From Burkholderiales bacterium (GTDB lineage Bacteria > Pseudomonadota > Gammaproteobacteria > Burkholderiales > Burkholderiaceae_C): a stretch of 7,576 bases of DNA. The translations under genes and the position numbers were made by a program. The notes below the pieces were generated by a model, which ran no database searches, was not told the origin of the DNA, and was given only the letters and a program-made list of their open reading frames with translations. The first letter of the stretch is position 1. Every line of letters starts with the position of its first letter. This document shows, one piece after another, positions 1-7,576 of this stretch. The stretch covers positions 1-7,576 of the forward strand of contig JAGWTL010000136.1 in NCBI GenBank assembly GCA_028869035.1. Reading direction: 5' to 3'.

Positions 1-70
1 CCACTGGCGTTGCCCCCTGCAAGGGGGGTGGCGTAGCGACACGCAGTGCGCGCAGCCTGGGGGTGTTCAT
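1..70. repeat. Intergenic G/C hairpin downstream of the DUF1631 gene, possible dispersed repeat
   Basis: CCCCC (13-17) and GGGGG (23-27) form a perfect 5-bp stem around the loop TGCAA. CACTG (2-6) and CAGTG (44-48) form an outer short inverted repeat. Read on the minus strand, the hairpin lies about 43 bases past the TGA of the DUF1631 gene that ends at 71. It could stall or protect the end of that transcript, but no T-run follows it, so it is not a canonical intrinsic terminator. From memory, similar C-run/TTGCA/G-run elements are common between genes in Comamonadaceae; that is recollection and was not searched. No coding sequence is seen in this stretch. Confidence 0.4.
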
Positions 71-2233
71 TCAGGCGGGTGGGTCGGACTGGATGTCCAT
101 GTAGATGCTGTTGCGCATGGCCAGTTCGGCCACGGCATCGAAAGCCCGCTCGACCACGGGCCCCTGCGCCACCACACGCAACTGCCCCTGCGCCACCAGG
201 CGGTCGAACATGCGCCGTGTCATGGAGTGGTTGGAACCGTTGGCGCTGGAGAACAGGCACAGCGTGGCCGGCTCGTTGACCCAGGCCAGCTGCAGGCGCA
301 GCCAGTGCCCGTCTACCTGCAACTCCATCCAGCTACCGGCCTGCAACTGTTCCAATGACAGCTCCGCCGCCGCAGCGTTACCGCCCAGCGGCGTGGGGTC
401 GGTCTCATGGTCGCGATCCACCAGCCCCATGGGCTCGGTGCTGGGGAAATCGGTGGGAGGCGCGGTGTCGCCCGCAGCGGGCCCGTCGAGGTCGTCCATG
501 AAACCCGAATCGCGGGCTTCCTCGGGCGCCAGCCAGGTCTTGCTGGCCGGCTGCGCGGCGCGATGCATGCGCGCCGCCGACACACCATCCATGCCGCCCT
601 GGTGCAAGGCAAACAGCTGGTCGAGGAACTGCTGCAGCTGGTCCGCCGGGTAGTGGATACGCTCCAGGCCCTGGCGCAGACCCTGGACCAGGTGCGGGAT
701 CAGCTTGACCAGTTGCCCGGGCTGGTGCTTGGCCTGGTCGGGTCGCACGCTCCAGAACAGGTCTTCGAGCAGGGCCACGTGATCGGGCTCGCCGGGCTGG
801 TCAACCTTGCCCTCGATCTGGGCCTGGGCCATGACCTGGGCCCAGGGACCGCAGGCGAAATCCACCACCAGGTCAGGCACCAGCACGGTCCCGGGCTGCT
901 TGCGGATGTGGGCGGCGATCTGGACCGCCAGTTCATTGCGTTTCTCGGCCTGTTTCAGCGCCTGCACGGCCGCCTGTTGCTGCACCTGGCGACGCTGCTC
1001 GGCCTGGGACCAGAAGTGGCGCAAGCGCACCAGCACGCGCTCGAAGGTCTCGGGTGCACCGGTTGCCGGGCCCAGGCGGGCCAGCGCCGCCTGCATGTCG
1101 GCAAAGAAGTCAGCAAACCCTTCGGCCTCGACGCTGTCGTAAGCAAAGCTGTGCTGCGCCAGTTCCTCCAGCAGCAGGCGCGCCGGGTGCTTCTTGTCGC
1201 TGAAAAAGTGCAGGTCACTGCGGGCCAGTTGCAGCAGGGCCGGCTTGAGCCCGGCAATGAGTTCGCGTACCGGTGGCAGCAGGCGTTCATCCGCGGTGAT
1301 ACCGGCGAGGATGAGCTGGACCACTTCCTGCACCAGCTGGTCGGCATCGGGTGTGGCACCCGAAACGAGACCGTGCAGCTGCTGCACGGTCAGCTGGCCG
1401 GCATAGACCTGTTGCACCAGCGCGTGCTGTGAGCTGGTGCCGGCAGGCCCGCCAGATGATGCTCCTGCGGACTGCATCGCACCGGCCATCGCTGCGGCAG
1501 AACCCGATGCTGGCCCCGCACCCACGGTACCAGCACCCGCCACCCCCCCTGCGCCAGTTCCCGGCGCGCGCTGGATGACGTAGCGCACGGGCTGCACCTT
1601 CTGCGCTTTCAGATAGGCCAGCAGATCCTTGTAGACCGGACGCAGGCTCTTGCCCAGCAGCGGCACCATGGTCTGGCGGCATTGGGTCTGGACCCCGCTG
1701 TCGCCCTGCATCTCGCTGATCAGGCCCTGCAAGGCCTCGACATAAACCTCAGGACGGAAAGGATTGCGCTCCGGGCGCACCTGGTCGAAGCCCAGGATGG
1801 CGCTGACCAGGGTGTTGAGTTCGGTCAGCTCGTGCTCGGCATCCATCAGCGCCTGTTGCAGGCCGCTCACGGCGCTGATGCGCGTCTGCACCTCCTGCTC
1901 GTCCATGAGCTCAAGCTGGTCGAACTTGATGCTGGAAGGCCCGGCGTCCAGGGTCGTCGTCGCGGGGCTGTCGCCCAGTTCGCGTTCGAAAATGCGTTGC
2001 AGGGTCTCGGGGAAACGCGCGCGCATCTCCGGCGCGGACTGCACCAGGGCCGAGACCACGCGGGCGCGGGCGTCGCGCGCGATCAGGTCGCGCGTCTGGT
2101 CGATCTGGCGTTGCAGGGTCTCGCGCGTCTGGCGCAGCACACCATCCATGATGTCCAGCCCACGACGCGCGGCCTCGCGGATCAGCCCGTCCAATCGGGT
2201 GCTGCGGAGGACCGGCTGGGGACGAGGGCTCAT
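71..2233 (-). CDS. DUF1631 family protein (720 aa), distal member of the cluster
   Basis: The function of this family (Pfam DUF1631) is unknown. The protein has no signal peptide or membrane segment and is probably cytoplasmic and mostly helical. The N-terminal body (about 1-220) carries NPFRPEVY (157-164) and LGKSLRPVYKDL (193-204). A Gly/Ala/Ser-rich linker follows (about 223-268). The central region has RLLPPVR (317-323), FFSDKKHPAR (343-352), a Gln/Ala-rich helical stretch (about 408-432), GPWAQV (462-467) and FLDQLFALH (536-544). A polar acidic linker (about 550-625) leads to a short C-terminal module (632-708). All these blocks recur in the 759-residue neighbour encoded at 4009-6288. 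I chose the ATG at 2233 because AGGA lies seven bases before it; a GTG at 2281 would add 16 residues, but it nearly touches the ettA stop. It lies 49 bases after ettA on the same strand. The family call is strong; the role is open. Confidence 0.93.
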   Translation of the reverse strand: MSPRPQPVLRSTRLDGLIREAARRGLDIMDGVLRQTRETLQRQIDQTRDLIARDARARVVSALVQSAPEMRARFPETLQRIFERELGDSPATTTLDAGPSSIKFDQLELMDEQEVQTRISAVSGLQQALMDAEHELTELNTLVSAILGFDQVRPERNPFRPEVYVEALQGLISEMQGDSGVQTQCRQTMVPLLGKSLRPVYKDLLAYLKAQKVQPVRYVIQRAPGTGAGGVAGAGTVGAGPASGSAAAMAGAMQSAGASSGGPAGTSSQHALVQQVYAGQLTVQQLHGLVSGATPDADQLVQEVVQLILAGITADERLLPPVRELIAGLKPALLQLARSDLHFFSDKKHPARLLLEELAQHSFAYDSVEAEGFADFFADMQAALARLGPATGAPETFERVLVRLRHFWSQAEQRRQVQQQAAVQALKQAEKRNELAVQIAAHIRKQPGTVLVPDLVVDFACGPWAQVMAQAQIEGKVDQPGEPDHVALLEDLFWSVRPDQAKHQPGQLVKLIPHLVQGLRQGLERIHYPADQLQQFLDQLFALHQGGMDGVSAARMHRAAQPASKTWLAPEEARDSGFMDDLDGPAAGDTAPPTDFPSTEPMGLVDRDHETDPTPLGGNAAAAELSLEQLQAGSWMELQVDGHWLRLQLAWVNEPATLCLFSSANGSNHSMTRRMFDRLVAQGQLRVVAQGPVVERAFDAVAELAMRNSIYMDIQSDPPA
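1430..1567 (-). other. Gly/Ala/Ser low-complexity linker within the 720-aa DUF1631 protein
   Basis: Residues of about 223-268 are almost entirely Gly, Ala, Ser, Thr and Pro, between the conserved N-terminal block and the RLLPPVR block. It looks like a flexible tether between two folded parts. The paralogue encoded at 4009-6288 has a different, charged sequence here. Confidence 0.7.
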
Positions 2234-2246
2234 GTGCAGTTCCTGC
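2231..2246 (-). promoter_or_regulatory. Ribosome-binding site deciding the start of the 720-aa DUF1631 gene
   Basis: On the minus strand the sequence reads AGGAACTGCACATG: an AGGA core seven bases before the ATG at 2233. This supports ATG 2233 over the upstream in-frame GTG at 2281. The ettA stop codon lies 49 bases upstream, so translation here is probably re-initiated on a shared message. Confidence 0.6.
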
Positions 2247-2282
2247 TGGATGGACGATGGAGGTTGCAGCCTTCTTTGCACC

Positions 2283-3944
<1,662 letters not shown>

Positions 3945-3968
3945 GGGCGGTAAATTCTGCGGGGGTAA

Positions 3969-3981
3969 AACCCGCATTATC
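3969..3981 (-). promoter_or_regulatory. Possible -10 box for ettA in the DUF1631-ettA gap
   Basis: The minus strand reads GATAAT at 3981-3976, five of six matches to TATAAT. Transcription would begin near 3969, giving a leader of about 25 bases before ATG 3944. At the expected spacing the -35 region is only TTCGGC, a poor match. A 6-bp stem (3958-3963 with 3971-3976, loop 3964-3970) overlaps the box. It may be an internal promoter that lets ettA be expressed apart from the upstream DUF1631 gene, or chance. Confidence 0.3.
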
Positions 3982-4008
3982 CCCGCCAGCCGGGCCCCGC
4001 CGAACCGC

Positions 4009-6288
4009 TCAGGGTTTGGGCGGGTTGCGGGCGTTGAGCAGCGCGGTCTGGGCCACCGCGTCCAGGGCGTTGTCCACCATGTGGCGCTCGGAGACGATGC
4101 GCATGAGGCCGCGCGTGCGCAACTGCTCCATGGTGCGGCGCGACATGGAATGCGCCAGGCCCTTGCCCGAGATGAACATGAAGAGCGTGCGGTGCGGGCT
4201 GGCCCAGGTCAGCTGGGCGCGCACCCACTCGCCCTTGAGCTGCAACTCGACCCAGCATCCGATGGCCAGATCCGCCGCATTCCAAGTGCCGGACACGGGC
4301 GCTCCGGCCGAGGCCGCATCCGGCATGACATCGCCTTCGGGCAGGTAACCCGCCTCATCGGCTTCGTGGCCGGCCATCCAGATGCTGTCGGCATCGGCCG
4401 CCTCGATCACGCCATAGCCCGTGCTTTCCCCGCCTGATTCCTGCGAGAAATCCTCGGGCAGCTCGTCCGGGAAACCGTCGAGCTCGGTCACCTCCAGACC
4501 ATCCATCGGGTCACCCTCGTCTTCGGGCGCCCGGCTCGGCTTGGCGGTTTTCGCCGGCGCCGGCGCCTTGACCTTGGGGGCCTCGAAAGCCTTCTCGTGC
4601 AGGGCGATCAGCTGGTCCAGAAAACGCGGGATACGCTCGGGCGGGTATTCGATGAGCTGCAGGCCGTGACGCAGCTTGACCAGCAGCGTCGGCACCAATT
4701 GCACCAGGCGGGTGCGGTTGCGTCGCGCCAGCTTGACCTGGGCACTCCAGATCAGGTCATCGACCAGGGCCAGATAACCGTCGGCATCGGTCGTGCCGTC
4801 GCCACGCAGCTGCGACTCCGCCACCACCTGGGACCAGGGGCCGCTGAGGAAGGCTGCGACAAAGTCGGGGATCTCCTTGTCCTGCAGGCGCTCCTGGAAA
4901 TCCGCCGCGAGCCGCTGCGCCAGCATATTGCGCTGCTCGGCGTGCATCAGCGCACGCGCCGCATCTTCCTGCCTGGCCCGCAGCGCCAGGTCCACGCGCG
5001 ACCACTGGGCATCGAGCATGGTCAGCGCCCGGGCAAAGGACTCGGGTTCACCGTCGCTGCCCAAAAGCTCAAGCACGGCCGAAGACACCATCTTGATAAA
5101 ACGCTGGAAGCGCTCATCGTTCTCGGTCTTGTAACCCAGGCTCTGGTGCGTGATGCGGTCCAGGAACTGGCGCGCCGGGTGCTTACGCTCGCTGAAGAAA
5201 CGCGGGTCGGCCTGGGCCAGGCGCAACAGCAGCGGCTCCAGCTCCTTGACCTGGGCCCGCACCGGTGGCAACAGGCGCTGATCCTTGCCCAGGTTCTCCA
5301 GCATGAGACGCACCACCTCCTCGCCCAGTTGCTGGCCCAGCTCACGGTTCATGTTCTTGCCGTTGCCCTTGGCCGCGGCCTTGGCGTCCTTGGCGTCCTT
5401 GAGGGCGCGTTCACTCAGGCGCTTGATCATGGGCTCGACCATCTTGAGGTCCTCGAGCGCCACCATGGATGCCGGCACCGTGTGCAGAAAATCCTTGCCC
5501 CGGTTGCCGCCGCCGAGATCGATCTCTGCAGTCAACAGGCGGCGCAGCTTGTCCAGCGTCAGCATGGTGCGGGTGACCGGATGCTCGACCGGCGTGCCAC
5601 CCGACGCCGGCGCGGCGGAGGTCAGCAGCGGCACCACCGGCTCGATGCCCTGCGAGCGCAACCAGTCGCCCAGTTCCTTGTAGAGCGTGCGCAGGCTGTT
5701 GCCCAGGATGCCGGCGGCCGGGGTGATCAGGGCCGTGCGCGCCTGCTCGCTGGGCACATGCTGCGACAGGGTCTCGCGCAGGGCCCGGGCGAAGGTCTCG
5801 GGACGCAGGGGATTGAGGTGGGCCTGCACCGACATCCAGCCCATCAGGCTGCTGATCAGCGCGTTGAGCGGCGGCATCACCTCGTCCACCGCCATCTGGA
5901 TTTCCTGCTGGGCCATGGCGAACTCGATGTTGGCGTCGAGCTGGCCCTCGTCCAGCAGCTGGATGTCCTCGAAACGCACCAGGGCTTCCGGGTCGCTGGC
6001 ATGGCTGCCGCTGCGGTAGATCGCCAGGCGCAGCTGCACGCCGAACGTGGCGCGCACCGCCTCGACCTGGCGGCGCAATTCCTCGACGAGGCGCTGGCTC
6101 AGTGCCCGCTCGTTGATCTTGGAAATCTTGCCCCCCACCTGCTGCACGGCAATGTCCAGTCCCTTGATCACGTCATCGATCAAGGAGCCGGACTGTTCCA
6201 GCACCGCCTCGATGCAGTCGTGCAGGGACGGTTTCTCGGCGGTCGGGTCATCCGACACGCCCAGGCGCCGCATGCGAAACTTTTTCAT
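4009..6288 (-). CDS. DUF1631 family protein (759 aa), first gene of the minus-strand cluster
   Basis: This is a member of the DUF1631 family of unknown function, probably cytoplasmic and largely helical, with no signal peptide or membrane segment. It aligns block by block with the 720-residue protein at 71-2233: NPLRPETF (159-166), LGNSLRTLYKEL (195-206), RLLPPVR (338-344), FFSERKHPAR (364-373), GPWSQV (483-488), FLDQLIALH (556-564) and a C-terminal module (677-755). A Lys/Ala-rich stretch at about 297-312 includes the doubled tripeptide KDA. A Pro/Ala/Lys segment (about 571-586) is followed by a strongly acidic linker (about 587-665) before the C-terminal module. I kept the ATG at 6288 (MKKF); an internal Met at residue 6 is an alternative. 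No convincing Shine-Dalgarno site is seen for either. It precedes ettA by 64 bases. Confidence 0.93.
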   Translation of the reverse strand: MKKFRMRRLGVSDDPTAEKPSLHDCIEAVLEQSGSLIDDVIKGLDIAVQQVGGKISKINERALSQRLVEELRRQVEAVRATFGVQLRLAIYRSGSHASDPEALVRFEDIQLLDEGQLDANIEFAMAQQEIQMAVDEVMPPLNALISSLMGWMSVQAHLNPLRPETFARALRETLSQHVPSEQARTALITPAAGILGNSLRTLYKELGDWLRSQGIEPVVPLLTSAAPASGGTPVEHPVTRTMLTLDKLRRLLTAEIDLGGGNRGKDFLHTVPASMVALEDLKMVEPMIKRLSERALKDAKDAKAAAKGNGKNMNRELGQQLGEEVVRLMLENLGKDQRLLPPVRAQVKELEPLLLRLAQADPRFFSERKHPARQFLDRITHQSLGYKTENDERFQRFIKMVSSAVLELLGSDGEPESFARALTMLDAQWSRVDLALRARQEDAARALMHAEQRNMLAQRLAADFQERLQDKEIPDFVAAFLSGPWSQVVAESQLRGDGTTDADGYLALVDDLIWSAQVKLARRNRTRLVQLVPTLLVKLRHGLQLIEYPPERIPRFLDQLIALHEKAFEAPKVKAPAPAKTAKPSRAPEDEGDPMDGLEVTELDGFPDELPEDFSQESGGESTGYGVIEAADADSIWMAGHEADEAGYLPEGDVMPDAASAGAPVSGTWNAADLAIGCWVELQLKGEWVRAQLTWASPHRTLFMFISGKGLAHSMSRRTMEQLRTRGLMRIVSERHMVDNALDAVAQTALLNARNPPKP
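5381..5398 (-). repeat. Tandem 9-base repeat within the 759-aa DUF1631 gene
   Basis: Two exact copies of TTGGCGTCC (plus strand) lie head to tail and stay in frame, encoding the repeated tripeptide within KDAKDAKAAAKG. It lies in a charged linker before the conserved RLLPPVR block, where length change is probably tolerated. It is likely a small slippage duplication. Confidence 0.6.
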
Positions 6289-6310
6289 GGATAACAGTCG
6301 ATCATTGCCG

Positions 6311-6350
6311 GGACTCGGACCCGATGCTTGTTACATTCTCCACCGAGTCC
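6311..6350. repeat. 8-base perfect inverted repeat near the start of the 759-aa DUF1631 gene
   Basis: GGACTCGG (6311-6318) is matched by CCGAGTCC (6343-6350), with 24 bases between. With one bulged G the arms extend to CCGGGACTCGG and CCGAGTCCGG. It lies 23-62 bases upstream of the DUF1631 start on the minus strand. No T-run follows on either strand, so a terminator is unlikely; an operator or a 5' leader hairpin fits better. Confidence 0.45.
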
Positions 6351-6367
6351 GGAACAGAGCCTGCACC

Positions 6368-6397
6368 CTGACAACATTTTGTTACGGGTATGACAAT
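6368..6397 (+). promoter_or_regulatory. Candidate sigma-70 promoter for the rhlE-type gene
   Basis: CTGACA (6368-6373) matches the -35 consensus at five of six positions. GACAAT (6392-6397) lies 18 bases later and matches the -10 at four of six. A start near 6404 would give a leader of about 235 bases before ATG 6641. A second possible extended -10, TGCGACAAT, lies at 6461-6469 without a good -35 box. Which one is used cannot be decided from sequence. Confidence 0.35.
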
Positions 6398-6582
6398 AAT
6401 GGCGAGAAGGAGCAATTTCTGTCAATCCGCGTCGCTTCACAAGCACCAGAAGCCGAAGCGTGCGACAATGGTGTCCGTTGCCGTTCAGTTGCGCGCAACA
6501 TCAGCACACCGCTGGGGGCTTTGTCACCGCGTCCCGCGGACCGACGGTCCCACCCTTGAACCCTATCTGCCTTTGACTGGCC

Positions 6583-6607
6583 GGGCGCCCCAGGCGCCTG
6601 TACAGGC
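6583..6607 (+). other. Overlapping palindromes in the rhlE leader (GC hairpin)
   Basis: Three perfect palindromes are packed together: GGGCGCCC (6583-6590), CAGGCGCCTG (6591-6600) and GCCTGTACAGGC (6596-6607). As RNA, GGCGCC (6584-6589) pairs with GGCGCC (6593-6598) around a three-base loop, an all-GC stem. The 12-base palindrome could be an alternative fold or, as DNA, a dimeric protein site. Confidence 0.5.
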
Positions 6608-6617
6608 CGATATCCCA

Positions 6618-6633
6618 GCGCCCGGATGGGCGC
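6618..6633 (+). promoter_or_regulatory. Hairpin over the ribosome-binding region of the rhlE-type gene
   Basis: GCGCCC (6618-6623) and GGGCGC (6628-6633) form a 6-bp all-GC stem with a GGAT loop (6624-6627), ending seven bases before ATG 6641. There is no other Shine-Dalgarno-like sequence here, so the only candidate (GGAT or GATGGG) is inside the hairpin. The alternative in-frame ATG at 6626 also starts in the loop. The placement suggests structure-dependent translation of the helicase. Confidence 0.5.
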
Positions 6634-6640
6634 CATCACC

Positions 6641-7576
<936 letters not shown>

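Larger units (their letters stand above)
6289..6640. other. Divergent intergenic region between the DUF1631-ettA cluster and the rhlE-type gene
   Basis: These 352 bases separate two outward-facing genes. The half near 6289-6430 is less GC-rich than the genes and carries an inverted repeat, repeated TGACAA elements and a candidate plus-strand promoter. The half near 6530-6640 is very GC-rich and palindromic and probably forms the structured leader of the helicase mRNA. Short open frames exist on both strands but lack ribosome-binding sites or recognisable protein sequence. No clear sigma-70 promoter was found for the minus-strand DUF1631 gene. Confidence 0.6.

Noticed and set aside
2234..2282. 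Possible promoter or terminator between ettA and the 720-aa DUF1631 gene
   Set aside because: No stem-loop with a T-run and no -10/-35 pair stands out in these 49 bases; only a ribosome-binding site is visible.
4597..6294. 565-codon plus-strand open frame opposite the 759-aa DUF1631 gene
   Set aside because: It is rich in His, Gln, Arg and Leu with no domain pattern and is fully antisense to a gene with family-conserved blocks. It is a shadow frame.
6311..6350. Reading the inverted repeat as an intrinsic terminator
   Set aside because: The loop is 24 bases, no T-run follows on either strand, and both neighbouring genes point away from it.
6407..6421. AAGGAG, a strong Shine-Dalgarno-like sequence in the intergenic region
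   Set aside because: No ATG, GTG or TTG follows at a usable distance, so it does not mark a gene start.

Overview
The window is GC-rich DNA (about 65% G+C by eye). It most likely comes from a betaproteobacterium of the Burkholderiales, probably a Comamonadaceae-type genome. The evidence is the GC-rich codon use, a pair of DUF1631 proteins, a RhlE-type DEAD-box helicase and a C-run/G-run hairpin of a kind I associate with intergenic DNA in that family. The genus cannot be fixed from this sequence.

Layout: positions 1-70 are a short intergenic piece with a G/C hairpin. A compact minus-strand cluster follows, read from right to left: a 759-residue DUF1631 protein (6288 to 4009), then ettA (3944 to 2283), then a second, clearly related DUF1631 protein of 720 residues (2233 to 71). 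The gaps are only 64 and 49 bases and no intrinsic terminator is visible inside, so co-transcription is plausible. A possible -10 box just upstream of ettA may add an internal promoter. Positions 6289-6640 form a 352-base divergent intergenic region. At 6641 a plus-strand RhlE-type ATP-dependent RNA helicase begins and runs off the window end, cut in motif V.

Function: EttA (ABC-F) acts at the ribosomal E site and couples early elongation to the ATP/ADP balance. RhlE remodels structured RNA and ribosome precursors. The window therefore has an RNA/translation flavour. The two DUF1631 proteins have no established biochemical role; both have a large helical body, a variable linker and a short conserved C-terminal module. 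They appear to be diverged paralogues lying on either side of ettA.

The most interesting non-coding signals are in the divergent region. The likely rhlE leader holds several strong GC hairpins, one of which covers the ribosome-binding region directly before the start codon. Further upstream are an 8-base inverted repeat and two TGACAA repeats 22 bases apart. No CRISPR array, tRNA, rRNA, insertion sequence or phage gene was found.
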